A DNA stretch of 64,000 bases from Nonomuraea guangzhouensis (GTDB lineage Bacteria > Actinomycetota > Actinomycetes > Streptosporangiales > Streptosporangiaceae), in contig NZ_JAHKRM010000026.1 in the NCBI RefSeq assembly GCF_019396345.1, positions 124,001 to 188,000 on the forward strand, read 5' to 3'. This document shows, piece after piece, positions 33,164-41,889 of the stretch (positions within the stretch are counted from its first letter, which is position 1; every line of letters begins with the position of its first letter). The notes under the pieces were generated by a model that was not told the DNA's origin, made no database searches, and was given only the letters and a program-made list of their open reading frames with translations. Position numbers and translations under genes: made by a program.

Positions 33164-33682
33164 GTGTCATTGGTTCATCAGCACGGCACGCCCGCCACGG
33201 CCCTCACGTGTCCGCAAGGCGGTATGACCCTGGTCTCGGCTGCGAGCCTGCGGCGCAGTAACGAGGCGCCGCGACAGGCGAGAACAGCCTTGTGCGGTTG
33301 GCTTGGGCAAGATGATCCGCTCTTGCTGGATGCTCAACAGGTCATCACTGAGTTGATCTCGAATGCCATCACACATGTTGAGGGCGGCGAGGGGCGCGAT
33401 TGGGTGGTGCTGCGCGTCGCTCGCGGCAACGGCTCCATTCGCGTTGAGGTCATCGATCCGGGCGCCGTCGATGGGGATGGACCGCAGGTCGTGCGGCAGC
33501 CGCCGACCCCAGATCCGAAGACGCGCGAGGGATTGAAGGCCCTGACGGAATCAGGACGGGGTTTGTACATCGTGAGGACGCTTTCTAGCGCCTGGGGCAC
33601 ATATCTGAGCGGCCAACGCCGTGTGGTCTGGGCCGACCTGCCGTACCCGGCTTCTTCACGATGCGAAGAGGTGGCGCGATGA
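33164..33682 (+). CDS. RsbW-like ATP-binding protein (GHKL anti-sigma fold)
   Basis: A 172-residue HATPase_c protein. The N box is ELISNAITHV, the ATP-lid aspartate is in VEVIDPGAV, and the glycine box is SGRGLYIVRTLSSAWG. Such small actinobacterial HATPases act as anti-sigma or partner kinases without a histidine-phosphotransfer domain. GTG start at 33164. It overlaps the next gene by four bases (ATGA) and is divergent from an XRE regulator. Confidence 0.9.
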   Translation: MSLVHQHGTPATALTCPQGGMTLVSAASLRRSNEAPRQARTALCGWLGQDDPLLLDAQQVITELISNAITHVEGGEGRDWVVLRVARGNGSIRVEVIDPGAVDGDGPQVVRQPPTPDPKTREGLKALTESGRGLYIVRTLSSAWGTYLSGQRRVVWADLPYPASSRCEEVAR

Positions 33683-33930
33683 CCAAGGAAAGCCTCCAAG
33701 AGCGGTTCGGCAACGAATGGGTGATCCACACTTTTCTCATGATCGGCGTCGCGGCCTCCCGTGGACGACAAAGGCTGACGCCGGAGGAGGAAGCGCGCGG
33801 CATGGTCCTTGTGCTCCTCGCCGCCGACCTGGAGGAGTTGGCCGGCAAACTGGCCGCGCAGCCGGACTGCCGCACGCCCGTCACTCCTCTGACCTCCAAA
33901 ATCGGATGGCGGGCCATCCCTGGCCCGTGA
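33679..33930 (+). CDS. Small hypothetical protein coupled to the ATP-binding protein
   Basis: An 83-residue soluble protein, MTKESLQERFGNEWVIHTFL onward, with helical stretches (LTPEEEARGMVLVLLAADLE, ELAGKLAAQ) and no known motif. ATGA overlap with the HATPase gene argues for co-translation and a functional link. Family not recognised. Confidence 0.7.
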   Translation: MTKESLQERFGNEWVIHTFLMIGVAASRGRQRLTPEEEARGMVLVLLAADLEELAGKLAAQPDCRTPVTPLTSKIGWRAIPGP

Positions 33931-34261
33931 TCATTGGCCACAAGCCTGTGACCAGTCGAGAGCCGTTCAACGGCCTTCCCCCGTGGCTGGTCACGCCCCC
34001 CATGGTCCTGCCGCTGAGGGGCGGAGATAAGAGAGACGGGCTCCGTCCATCCGGGCCTGTCTCTTGGAAGTGGACCTTGGGGGCGGCCCCGCCGTCGAGC
34101 CTGGCCGGGCGCAGGCGGCGGGGCCGCAACAAGCCCCAGAATTGGCCCCACGGTCCTGAAGGATCACGGGGATTCCTCGCTAACCTCCACGAAAGCGCCT
34201 CAAGCCGCTGGGCGCACCGCCCGGCTGGCCAAGCCGTTGACGATGGCCTTGGCGCGGGGCT
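33931..34261. other. 331-base gap without a gene
   Basis: Holds an imperfect 10-bp hairpin (AGAGACGGGC 34032-34041 with GCCTGTCTCT 34055-34064), a possible terminator for the HATPase operon, and GC-rich non-coding sequence. Nothing else is recognised. Confidence 0.45.
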
Positions 34262-34501
34262 TTATGGCGCGTGTTCGGGTTTGGAGCCCTCATTTGAGGT
34301 TGTTTCGGGGCCTGGTGGTTGTCTGTCTCGTGTCCGCTTATCGGGGGCGCGCAGGACGATCCGGAGCACCTGGACAGCGCGGTTCTGGCGCTTGGCGGAG
34401 GGGGCCCACAGGGCGGTCAGGCCTGCCGCGACAACGATGATCGCCAAGGCGAGCGGCAGCACCGAGGCACTTAAGCCCACTGTCTTGAAGAAGTCGAGCA
34501 C
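34262..34501 (-). CDS. Small single-span membrane protein
   Basis: A 79-residue protein: MLDFFKTVGLSASV, one transmembrane segment LPLALAIIVVAAGLTALW, then a very basic tail APSAKRQNRAVQVLRIVLR followed by APDKRTRDRQ and a polar end. The GTG at 34501 has AGGAGG seven bases upstream, which decides the start. The 74 bases encoding the basic tail (34334-34407) are duplicated at 26030-26103. Function unknown. Confidence 0.78.
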   Translation of the reverse strand: MLDFFKTVGLSASVLPLALAIIVVAAGLTALWAPSAKRQNRAVQVLRIVLRAPDKRTRDRQPPGPETTSNEGSKPEHAP

Positions 34502-34947
34502 GGACGGCCTCCTGGCAGCGCGAAGCTTGCCAGAGGTCTCTCCCGCCCGGTTCAGGTGCGGACCAGCAGCCCCGGGGGCCCCGTGGAGCGGGGCTGCACC
34601 GTAATGACGAGGCTGCTGCGAAGGGATACTCCCCCCTGTACTGCGAAGAGTAAGGCTGGGCGAACTCGCTGTCTGTATGCAAGGCAGTAAGGCTTGACGA
34701 ACTCCGGTCCTTGAGCGCCACGGCTGGGTAGCGGGATGCCTCTTACCGGTTTCGTCGGCGGAACCCAATGATTTCTATGCCGAGGTCCCGACGGGTCAGG
34801 GGCGGTAGCCCGGGCGAAGCGTGTCGGGAGGGCGCCCGAGCGGAGCGAGGACCATGCTTTTGTGGGGGTGTGGGGGGCGCGGAGCCCCCCACTGAACACA
34901 GTCTGAGTCCCCTTGCGCGAAGCGCCGACCGGGCGAAGGCCTTGCGT
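34502..34947. other. 446-base gap: promoter of the small membrane gene and a dispersed repeat
   Basis: No supported gene. The right half (34832-34947) is a minus-strand copy of the dispersed hairpin repeat also seen at 10.4 and 57.3 kb. Confidence 0.6.
34832..34907 (-). repeat. Dispersed GC-rich hairpin repeat, copy 3
   Basis: On the minus strand: CTCAGACTGTGTTCAGT, the hairpin GGGGGGCTCCGCGCCCCCC, ACACCCCC, then GCATGGTCCTCGCTCCGCTC. The first half matches the copies at 10.4-10.5 kb and the second half matches 57321-57344. Confidence 0.8.
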
Positions 34948-35595
34948 TTAGAGCCACCCGGGTTTCACCAGGCCGGATTCATAGGCGATGACGACGAGTT
35001 GGGCGCGGTCTCGGGCGTGGAGTTTCATCATGGCGCGGCTGACGTGGGTTTTTGCCGTCGCGGGGGACATGAAGAGGTTCGCGGCTATCTCGTCGTTCGT
35101 TTTGCCGGTGCCCACCAGTGACAGTACTTCGCGTTCGCGGTCCGTCAGTTGGTCCAGGTGGTTGGTGGCGGAGGGTTCCTTGGCGCGGGTGGCGTACTCG
35201 GCGATCAGGCGGCGGGTGACGCTGGGGGACAAGAGGGCTTCGCCGGCCGCGACCACGCGGACCGCCTGGATGAGTTCGGCTGGTTCGGTGTCCTTGACGA
35301 GGAAGCCGCTGGCGCCGCCGCGCAGGGCCTCGAAGACGTACTCGTCCAGCTCGAATGTGGTCAGGATGATGACGCGTGGGCCCGGTGGCATCTGGCGGGT
35401 GGCGGCCAGGCCGTCGGTGCCGGGCATGCGGATGTCCATGAGCACCACGTCCGGCGCGTGCTCGCGCGAGAGGCGTACCGCCTCGGCGCCGTCGGCGGCC
35501 TCCGCGACGACCGTCATGTCGGGCTGGGCGTCGAGCAGGGCTTTGAAGCCTGCCCGTACCAGTGCCTGGTCGTCGGCGAGCAGGAGCTTGATCAT
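34948..35595 (-). CDS. NarL/LuxR-family response regulator
   Basis: A 215-residue two-component regulator. Receiver: LLADDQALVRAGFKALLDA, phospho-acceptor Asp in DVVLMDIRMPGTDG near residue 53, FLVKDTEPAELI lysine loop. Output: LTDREREVLSLVGTGKTNDE, IAANLFMSPATAKTHVSRAM (LuxR HTH). Its ATG lies in ATGA with the stop of a 17-codon mini-ORF that in turn overlaps the kinase stop. Partner of the kinase at 35642-36754. Confidence 0.95.
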   Translation of the reverse strand: MIKLLLADDQALVRAGFKALLDAQPDMTVVAEAADGAEAVRLSREHAPDVVLMDIRMPGTDGLAATRQMPPGPRVIILTTFELDEYVFEALRGGASGFLVKDTEPAELIQAVRVVAAGEALLSPSVTRRLIAEYATRAKEPSATNHLDQLTDREREVLSLVGTGKTNDEIAANLFMSPATAKTHVSRAMMKLHARDRAQLVVIAYESGLVKPGWL

Positions 35596-35645
35596 GAGGT
35601 CTCCTCTGCGACGGCTGTCATGTTGAGCGGGCCCAGGTTGATCAT
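35592..35645 (-). CDS. 17-codon mini-ORF between kinase and regulator, from a 50-bp duplication
   Basis: Encodes MINLGPLNMTAVAEETS. Its ATG overlaps the kinase TGA (ATGA) and its TGA overlaps the regulator ATG (ATGA). GAGGAG precedes both ATGs. The sequence GAGGAGACCTCATGATCAA occurs at both ends, showing that a 50-bp tandem duplication copied the original kinase/regulator junction. It may be translated as a coupling bridge. Confidence 0.55.
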   Translation of the reverse strand: MINLGPLNMTAVAEETS

Positions 35646-36754
35646 GAGGTCTCCTCGGGGAAGGGCAGTTTGGCCTCGACCTGGAAGCCGTTGCCGACCG
35701 GGCCGGCGGTCAGGGTGCCGCCGAGGGCTGAGGCGCGTTCGCGCATGCCGGGGATGCCGTTGCCGCTGCCTGCTTCGGCCAGTACGGCCGGCTTTGTCGC
35801 GCCGGTGTCCGAGATCAGGACGCCCAGCTCGCTCGTGCCGTACTCGAGCCGGACCGTCACCCGGGAGCCGGGCGCGTGGCGGGCGGCGTTCGTGAGGGCT
35901 TCCTGGATGATCCGGTACGCGGCGCGTTCGAGTTGTGGCGGTAGCGGCCGGGAGCCGACGTGTTTGAGTGTCACGTCCAGGCCGGAGCGGGTCACGAGCT
36001 CGTCGAGGCGGTCGAGGCCGGCCGTGGGGGAGCGGGGGGCGCCTTCGCGGAGGACGTTCAGGACTGAGCGCATCTCGCCGAGAACCTCCTTGGAGGCGGA
36101 CTTGATGGTGGTCAGGGCTGTACGTGCCTGCTCGGGCTGTTCGTCCATGAGGTGCAGGGCGGTGGACGCCTGAACGTGGATCAGCGAGATGTTGTGCGCG
36201 AGTACGTCGTGCAGCTCCTGCGCCATCGTCAGCCGCTCCTCGCTGGCCTGCCGCCTGGACTCCTCCTCGACGACCCGCTGGTGCTCGGCGCGCCGCTCAC
36301 TGCGGATCCTGACCAGCTCGCCGATCACCATGAACAGCAGGATGAACGCGGTGATCGCCAGCGTGTGGAAGGCCCAGAGGCCGTGATCGCCCCCCAAAGA
36401 GGCATAAATCACGAAGACGGCGAGCGTAACCCCCGAGAGGATCCACGCGATCAGCCGCCGCCCGCCCAGGATGAGCGACCAGAGCATGAAGATCGGCGCC
36501 AGAAAAACCGGCCCATACGGATAGCCACCCACCACAAACGCATATGTCGCCAAAAGCGTGACAACGGTCGAGATAACGGGAAATTTCCGGCGGGCCAGGA
36601 TCGCCACCGGCCCCACCAGCAGCAACACGTACGCCAGCGAGTCCAACGGCTCCCTGTATCCCCGCTGCCCCCAGGCCGCCCCCTGCGACAGCACCACCTG
36701 GACCACCGCGACGATCAACGCGACGTAGACGTCGTTCCCGGGCTTCTTACGCAC
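35642..36754 (-). CDS. NarL-type sensor histidine kinase
   Basis: A 370-residue membrane kinase. Residues 10-150 hold about five transmembrane segments (VALIVAVVQVVLSQGAAW, ILSGVTLAVFVIYASL, FILLFMVIGELVRI). HisKA_3 has the phospho-accepting His in MAQELHDVLAHNISLI near residue 192. The ATPase has IIQEALTNAARHAPGS and GSGNGIPGMRERAS. Signals to the LuxR regulator encoded just downstream. Divergent from gamma-glutamyltransferase; signal unknown. Confidence 0.93.
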   Translation of the reverse strand: MRKKPGNDVYVALIVAVVQVVLSQGAAWGQRGYREPLDSLAYVLLLVGPVAILARRKFPVISTVVTLLATYAFVVGGYPYGPVFLAPIFMLWSLILGGRRLIAWILSGVTLAVFVIYASLGGDHGLWAFHTLAITAFILLFMVIGELVRIRSERRAEHQRVVEEESRRQASEERLTMAQELHDVLAHNISLIHVQASTALHLMDEQPEQARTALTTIKSASKEVLGEMRSVLNVLREGAPRSPTAGLDRLDELVTRSGLDVTLKHVGSRPLPPQLERAAYRIIQEALTNAARHAPGSRVTVRLEYGTSELGVLISDTGATKPAVLAEAGSGNGIPGMRERASALGGTLTAGPVGNGFQVEAKLPFPEETS

Positions 36755-36847
36755 CCCCCAACGCTAGGCCACCTACCTGACCCGCACATCACCCTCCAGC
36801 CGCAGGGGCCCTACCGCGATGGGCGTACCTGGTCCATCGTGGAACAC

Positions 36848-38578
36848 ATGCGCCGAATGATCGTTCCCGCAGCAGCAGTCCTCCTCTCGCTGGTGTCCGC
36901 CCCAGCGCTGGCTGCCACACCCCCGCCGCCGCAGAAGGCTCCCGTCGCCGAGGGGTACGGCGGCGCGGCCGCCACGGTGGACTTCGACGCCAGCAAGGCC
37001 GCCATCGCCGTACTCAAGCAGGGCGGCAACGCCATCGACGCGGCCGTCGCCGCGGGTGCGGTGCTCGGCGTGACCGAGCCCTACTCCGCGGGCCTGGCCG
37101 GCGGCGGCTTCATGGTCTACTACGACGCCCGCAGCCGGAAGGTGGTCACGCTGGACGGCCGCGAGACCGCCCCGCAGGCCATGACCGCCACCACGCTGGA
37201 AGGCATCCCGTTCGACGAGGGCGTCACCAGCGGCCTGTCGGCCGGCATCCCCGGCACGCTCGCGCAGTGGGACCTGGCCCTGCGCAGGTACGGCACGCTC
37301 TCGCTGAAGCAGGCGCTCCAGCCGGCCATCGAGGTGGCGTCCAAGGGCTTCGTCGTCGACCAGACCTTCTACGACCAGACCGCCGCGAACGCCGCCCGCT
37401 TCAAGGACATCACCTCCACCGCCAAGCTCTACCTCCCGGGCGGCGCGCCGCCGCCCGTCGGCTCCGTCTTCAAGAACCCCGAACTCGCCGCCACCTACCG
37501 TGAGCTGGGCAAACGTGGAATCGGCTGGCTGTACGACGGCCAGCTCGGCAGGGAGGTCGTCGCCACGGTCAAGCAGCCGCCCGTCACCCCCGGCGCCACC
37601 CGCAACGTGCGGCCGGGCCTGATGGAGCTGTCCGACTTGCGCGCCTACCGCGTCATCCAGCGCGAGCCCACGCGCGTGGACTACAACGGCATGCAGGTGT
37701 ACGGCATGGCGCCCCCGTCATCCGGCGGTTCGACCGTGGGGGAGGCGCTCAACATCCTGGAGTCCCTGCCGAGCGTGGGCCTGCACGAGTATCTGGAGGC
37801 GTCCCGCCTGGCCTTCGCCGACCGCAACAAGTACGTCGGCGACATCCCGAACGTACCGCTGAAGGAGCTGCTGTCCGACGGCTTCGCCAAGGAGCGCGCC
37901 TGCCTGATCGGCGAGAAGGCGATGGCCCACCCGGCCCCGCCCGGTAGTCCCGACGGCAGCTATGAGGCGTGCGCCACCCCGGCCGGCACGGCCACGGCGA
38001 CCACCGACGAAGGCCCCGAGACGACCCACATGACCATCACCGACCGGTGGGGCAACGTCGTCGCCTACAACCTGACGATCGAGTCGACCGGCGGCAACGG
38101 CATCGTGGTCCCGGGACGCGGCGTGCTGCTCAACAACGAGCTCACGGACTTCACGTTCGGGCCCGCCCCCGGTGACCCGAACCTGCCGGCCCCCGGCAAG
38201 CGCCCGCGCTCGTCGATGGCGCCCACGCTGGTGTTCGACCACGGCAGGCCGGTGCTGGCGGCCGGGTCGCCGGGCGGCTCGACGATCATCACGACCGTGC
38301 TGCAGATCCTGGTCAACCGCTACGAGCTCGGGATGAGCCTGCCCGAGGCGGTCGCCGCGCCGCGGGCCACGCAGCGCAACACCGAGCAGACGCTGGCCGA
38401 GCAGGCGTTCCTCGACAAGTACCGGGCCGAACTCGAGGCCCGCGGGCACAAGCTCGCGCTGACCACGGAGATCGGCGCGGCCACCGCGCTGGAGTTCCTG
38501 GGCCGGGGCAAGGTGCAGGCGGTCGCCGAGCCGGTCAGGAGGGGCGGCGGCAGCGCTCTGGTGGTGCGGCCGGGCTAG
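36848..38578 (+). CDS. ggt: Gamma-glutamyltransferase
   Basis: A 576-residue secreted autoprocessing hydrolase/transferase that removes the gamma-glutamyl group from glutathione and related compounds. Signal peptide MIVPAAAVLLSLVSAPALA. The large subunit carries GGNAIDAAVAAGAVLGVTEP and SGLAGGGFMVYY. The catalytic Thr that starts the small subunit is in GPETTHMTITDRWGNVVAYN near residue 395, and PGGSTIITTVLQ follows. Convergent with the monooxygenase gene; the stops abut. Confidence 0.95.
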   Translation: MRRMIVPAAAVLLSLVSAPALAATPPPPQKAPVAEGYGGAAATVDFDASKAAIAVLKQGGNAIDAAVAAGAVLGVTEPYSAGLAGGGFMVYYDARSRKVVTLDGRETAPQAMTATTLEGIPFDEGVTSGLSAGIPGTLAQWDLALRRYGTLSLKQALQPAIEVASKGFVVDQTFYDQTAANAARFKDITSTAKLYLPGGAPPPVGSVFKNPELAATYRELGKRGIGWLYDGQLGREVVATVKQPPVTPGATRNVRPGLMELSDLRAYRVIQREPTRVDYNGMQVYGMAPPSSGGSTVGEALNILESLPSVGLHEYLEASRLAFADRNKYVGDIPNVPLKELLSDGFAKERACLIGEKAMAHPAPPGSPDGSYEACATPAGTATATTDEGPETTHMTITDRWGNVVAYNLTIESTGGNGIVVPGRGVLLNNELTDFTFGPAPGDPNLPAPGKRPRSSMAPTLVFDHGRPVLAAGSPGGSTIITTVLQILVNRYELGMSLPEAVAAPRATQRNTEQTLAEQAFLDKYRAELEARGHKLALTTEIGAATALEFLGRGKVQAVAEPVRRGGGSALVVRPG

Positions 38579-40033
38579 CTAGTAGATCAGTTCGTACGCG
38601 CCGGGCTTCATCTTGCGGGTGCGCGCCCAGTACTCGAAGGTGAAGCCCGGCCAGATCGTCCGGTTCACGCCGTGCTCGTCCAGGTACCAGGACGTGCAGC
38701 CGCCCGCGTTCCACACCAGCGGGTCGAGCCGTTCGCGCAGCCGCCGGTTGAACTCCCGCTGTCGTCCCGGCTTGACGTCGATGGCCCTGGCCTGGGTTTT
38801 CGAGAGCAGCCGGAGGCAGTCCATGACGTACCGCACCTGTGACTCGATCATGAAGACGACCGAGTTGTGGCCGAGGCCGGTGTTGGGGCCGAGGAGGAAG
38901 AACAGGTTCGGGAACCCGGCGGTGGAGATGCCGTAGTAGGTCTCGATCCCGTCCTGCCAGGCGTCCTGGATCTTGAGCCCGTCGCGGCCCACGATCCGCT
39001 GCCGCTGGAGCGCCTCGGTCACCTTGAACCCGGTGCCGTAGATGATCACGTCGACCTCGTGCTCCACGCCGGCGGCGTCGACGATCGAGTGCTCCCTGAT
39101 CTCGGTGATCCCGTCGGTGACCAGCGCGACGTTCGGCCTGGTCAGCGCGGGATAGTAGTCGCTGGACAGCAGGGTGCGCTTGCAGCCGATCGTGTAGTCG
39201 GGGGTCAGCCTCCTGCGCAACTCCGGGTCGGGGATCTGGCTCTCCAGGTGCTTGAGCGCCAGCTTCTCGTGCGCCTTCATCAGCTTCGGGTCGACGGTGA
39301 AGCCCAGCGCCCTGGTCTCCAGCAGCCAGTAGAGGGCGGTGCGTACCGTCCTGGCGGCGCCCGGCAGCTCCATGAGCCGCCGCGTCCGGGGTGAGAAGGC
39401 GACGTCCGGCTTGGGGTGGATCCAGGGCGGCGTGCGCTGGAACACGGTGAGCCGCGCCGCACGGTCCGCGATCCGCGGCACGAACTGGATGGCCGAGGCC
39501 CCGGTGCCGATGACCGCGACGCGCTTGCCGGTCAGGTCGACCGAGTGGTCCCACTCGGCGGAGTGGAAGGCCGGACCGGCAAAAGCCTCACGCCCCGAAA
39601 TTTCGGGGAACGATGGGATGTGCAGGGCGCCGATGCCTGACACGACGGCGTTCGGGCGCAGGGTCTCGCCGTCGTCCGTGGTCACCGCCCACCGGCGGTC
39701 GACGTCGTCGTACTCGAGCGAGACGACCCGTTTGCCGTACCGAATATGCGGGGTGATGCCGTACTTCTCGCCGCACGCCCGCATGTAGTCCCAGATCTCC
39801 TCCTGCGGGGAGAACAGCCGCGACCAGCCGGGATTGAGGTCGAACGAGTAGGAGTACAGGGGCGACGGCACGTCGCACGCGCAGCCGGGGTAGGTGTTGT
39901 CGCGCCAGGTGCCGCCCAGGTCGGCGGCCTTCTCCAGGATCACGAAGTCGTGGTATCCGGCGGCCTTGAGCTTGATCGCCATGCCGATCCCGGCGAAGCC
40001 GGAGCCGATGATCACTATCCCTGGCTCGTCCAC
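38579..40033 (-). CDS. Flavin-containing (Baeyer-Villiger-type) monooxygenase
   Basis: A 484-residue FAD/NADPH enzyme. N-terminal IVIIGSGFAGIGMAIKLKAA, the GGTWRDNTYPGCACDVPSPL segment common to BVMOs, the BVMO fingerprint FAGPAFHSAEWD near residues 155-166, and the second Rossmann VAVIGTGASAIQFVP near 176-190. Likely inserts oxygen into a ketone or hydroxylates a lipophilic substrate. GTG start at 40033 with GGAGGAG upstream. Confidence 0.93.
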   Translation of the reverse strand: MDEPGIVIIGSGFAGIGMAIKLKAAGYHDFVILEKAADLGGTWRDNTYPGCACDVPSPLYSYSFDLNPGWSRLFSPQEEIWDYMRACGEKYGITPHIRYGKRVVSLEYDDVDRRWAVTTDDGETLRPNAVVSGIGALHIPSFPEISGREAFAGPAFHSAEWDHSVDLTGKRVAVIGTGASAIQFVPRIADRAARLTVFQRTPPWIHPKPDVAFSPRTRRLMELPGAARTVRTALYWLLETRALGFTVDPKLMKAHEKLALKHLESQIPDPELRRRLTPDYTIGCKRTLLSSDYYPALTRPNVALVTDGITEIREHSIVDAAGVEHEVDVIIYGTGFKVTEALQRQRIVGRDGLKIQDAWQDGIETYYGISTAGFPNLFFLLGPNTGLGHNSVVFMIESQVRYVMDCLRLLSKTQARAIDVKPGRQREFNRRLRERLDPLVWNAGGCTSWYLDEHGVNRTIWPGFTFEYWARTRKMKPGAYELIY

Positions 40034-40148
40034 TGCTCCTCCGCATTATTAGACGCAATGTCCAATGTAGTGAGAGATGGCGAGGTCCGTCCAGAGTGAC
40101 GCGAATCACACCGACTGGTCGGTATGTTATCCGCCCCCAAGGCGCACG

Positions 40149-40179
40149 AAAAGCGCCGAGGGCGGTTTGCCGTCGGCGC
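40149..40179 (-). terminator. Rho-independent terminator for the small membrane gene
   Basis: On the minus strand a GCGCCGA stem (40179-40173) pairs with TCGGCGC (40159-40153), with an inner CGG/CCG extension, and is followed by TTTT (40152-40149). It lies 16 bases after the stop of the gene at 40195-40365. Confidence 0.75.
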
Positions 40180-40194
40180 CCTGGTGCGCGTGAG

Positions 40195-40365
40195 TCAGCG
40201 CAGGAGCAGGAAGGCGGCCACGCCGATGATCACGACGACGGCGATCACCGCGATGATCGGGATGAGGGGGGACTTCTTGCTCGGCGCCGCCTCCTGCTCG
40301 GACCGCTGCGCGAACGCGCGGAACTGCTGAGTATTGCCGGCAGGGTCGATATGCTGGTCAGACAT
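40195..40365 (-). CDS. Small tail-anchored membrane protein
   Basis: A 56-residue protein. A polar N-terminus MSDQHIDPAGNTQQFRAFAQ leads to a basic patch (SKKS) and a C-terminal transmembrane segment PLIPIIAVIAVVVIIGVAAF, ending LLLR. Family not named; these are common next to SURF1 in actinobacteria. A terminator follows. Confidence 0.75.
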   Translation of the reverse strand: MSDQHIDPAGNTQQFRAFAQRSEQEAAPSKKSPLIPIIAVIAVVVIIGVAAFLLLR

Positions 40366-40470
40366 GCCCAGCAGCTTAGCGTGATCGTCTGGTGCGTTTG
40401 CGGCTTTTAGTGTGATCTGTGGACATGGGCTGATTAGGGGACCGGCCTGGTGGGCGGATAGCTTTGAAGC

Positions 40471-41256
40471 ATGCTCCGGACCCTGTTCTCGCCACGCGTG
40501 GTGGGTTTGCACCTGCTGACGATCGGGGTCCTCATCGCCTTCATCCTGCTCGGGCGCTGGCAGCTCGGCGTGTTCCAGGATTCCGGCAAGCCGCACGCGG
40601 TCACCGATCCCGCCCCGGTCGGCGTCACCACGCTGTCCCAGGTGGGCGCGCAGCTGACGGGGCCCGCCGTGGGCCGCAAGGTCTCGGCGGAGGGCGTCTA
40701 CGACGCGTCGCGCCAGTTGCTCGTCGCCGACCGCCCGGCGGACGTCGACGCGCCGGGTGGCAACGTCTCGCGCGGCGAGGGTTACTGGGTGCTCACGCCG
40801 CTCCGGCTCGATGACGGCACGCTGATGCCCGTCGTACGCGGCTGGGTGGCCGAAGCCGGTGACCCGGCGGCGGCCGTGCCGGGCGGCAAGGTCGCGGTGA
40901 CCGGACGGCTGCGCCCGCAGCAGAGCACCGACAGCGTGCAGCGCCGCACCGAGGAGTTGCCCGCGGGGCAGGTGCAGACGGTGTCCACCGGTGAGCTGAT
41001 CAACCTGTGGAGCGGGCAGAAGGTACGCAACGGTTTTGTCGTCGCCCAGCCGCCCTCGGGGCCGCTGGTCCAGGTGAAGGTCCAGCCGCCGGTCGTCGGT
41101 GGCGAGCTGACCTGGCGTAATCTCGCTTATGCCGCCAACTGGTGGATCTTCGCTGGGTTCGCGGTGTTCATGTGGTTCCACTTCGTACGCGATGCCGTAC
41201 GAGCGGATCGTGATCGGGACAGTGGCAAGTCCCCCGAAATTGTTCTGGAAGGTTAA
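40471..41256 (+). CDS. SURF1-family cytochrome oxidase biogenesis protein
   Basis: A 261-residue inner-membrane protein with two transmembrane segments, N-terminal LHLLTIGVLIAFILLGRWQL and C-terminal NWWIFAGFAVFMWFHFV. Between them is a periplasmic domain with VSAEGVYDASRQLLVADRP, PVVRGWVAEAGD and GELTWRNLAYAANWW, the SURF1 pattern. Helps assemble haem-copper oxidase. DUF3817 gene follows after 2 bases. Confidence 0.93.
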   Translation: MLRTLFSPRVVGLHLLTIGVLIAFILLGRWQLGVFQDSGKPHAVTDPAPVGVTTLSQVGAQLTGPAVGRKVSAEGVYDASRQLLVADRPADVDAPGGNVSRGEGYWVLTPLRLDDGTLMPVVRGWVAEAGDPAAAVPGGKVAVTGRLRPQQSTDSVQRRTEELPAGQVQTVSTGELINLWSGQKVRNGFVVAQPPSGPLVQVKVQPPVVGGELTWRNLAYAANWWIFAGFAVFMWFHFVRDAVRADRDRDSGKSPEIVLEG

Positions 41257-41258
41257 CG

Positions 41259-41570
41259 GTGGAATCGGCTCTGAAGCCCTTCCGGGTGCTCGCCTACATC
41301 GTCGGCGTGATGCTGCTCGTGCTCTGCGTGGCCATGGTGCTCCGCTACGGCTTCGGCATCGTGGGCATATCGAAGATCGTGGCGCCCATCCACGGCTTCC
41401 TCTACATGATCTACCTGGTCACGGTCATGAACCTGGGCATGAAGGCCCGCTGGAGCTGGCCGTACATGCTGGGCATCATGCTCGGCGGCACGGTGCCGTT
41501 CCTGTCGTTCTACATCGAACGGCGGGTGACGAGCCGGGTGCACGCGGCCCTGGCCGCGGCGGCGGCCTGA
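41259..41570 (+). CDS. DUF3817 integral membrane protein
   Basis: A 103-residue protein with three transmembrane segments (FRVLAYIVGVMLLVLCVAMV, HGFLYMIYLVTVMNLGMKAR, WPYMLGIMLGGTVPFLSFYI) ending in ERRV, the DUF3817/TIGR03954 pattern. GTG start with GGAAGG upstream, 2 bases after the SURF1 stop, so co-translated. Function unknown. Confidence 0.92.
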   Translation: MESALKPFRVLAYIVGVMLLVLCVAMVLRYGFGIVGISKIVAPIHGFLYMIYLVTVMNLGMKARWSWPYMLGIMLGGTVPFLSFYIERRVTSRVHAALAAAAA

Positions 41571-41591
41571 GGGCCGCGCCGCGAACTCGGG

Positions 41592-41786
41592 TCAGCTGCC
41601 GATGCCGCGTCTGCGGGCTCGCTTGAGCCGCTCGCGCTGCGACGGGTCCAGCATCAGGTAACCGACTACCGGGGCGGCGACCACGCCGAGGACGACCAGC
41701 AGGGTGATAAAGCCGGGCCCGAAGATGATCAGTGAGAGCAGGACCGCGGCACCTGCGCCGATGGCGTACTTCTGGACTGGTGACAT
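41592..41786 (-). CDS. Small two-span membrane protein
   Basis: A 64-residue protein: MSPVQKYAIGAGAAVLLSLI then IFGPGFITLLVVLGVVAAPV and GYLMLDPSQRERLKRARRRG. Two hydrophobic segments and a basic tail. GGAGGAAGTTGAGG directly precedes the ATG at 41786, which decides the start over 41831. Family unknown. Confidence 0.8.
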   Translation of the reverse strand: MSPVQKYAIGAGAAVLLSLIIFGPGFITLLVVLGVVAAPVVGYLMLDPSQRERLKRARRRGIGS

Positions 41787-41889
41787 CCTCAACTTCCTCC
41801 GAACGCGGAGCGCGCGCCCCGCCTCTCCCACATTGTGCGTCGTGTGTTCAACGCATGGACCACTCTGGTGGTTCCAATCGCGATGTATC

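Noticed and set aside
36152..36847. Long N-terminal extension of gamma-glutamyltransferase
   Set aside because: It runs antisense through the histidine kinase gene; the signal peptide begins at 36848.
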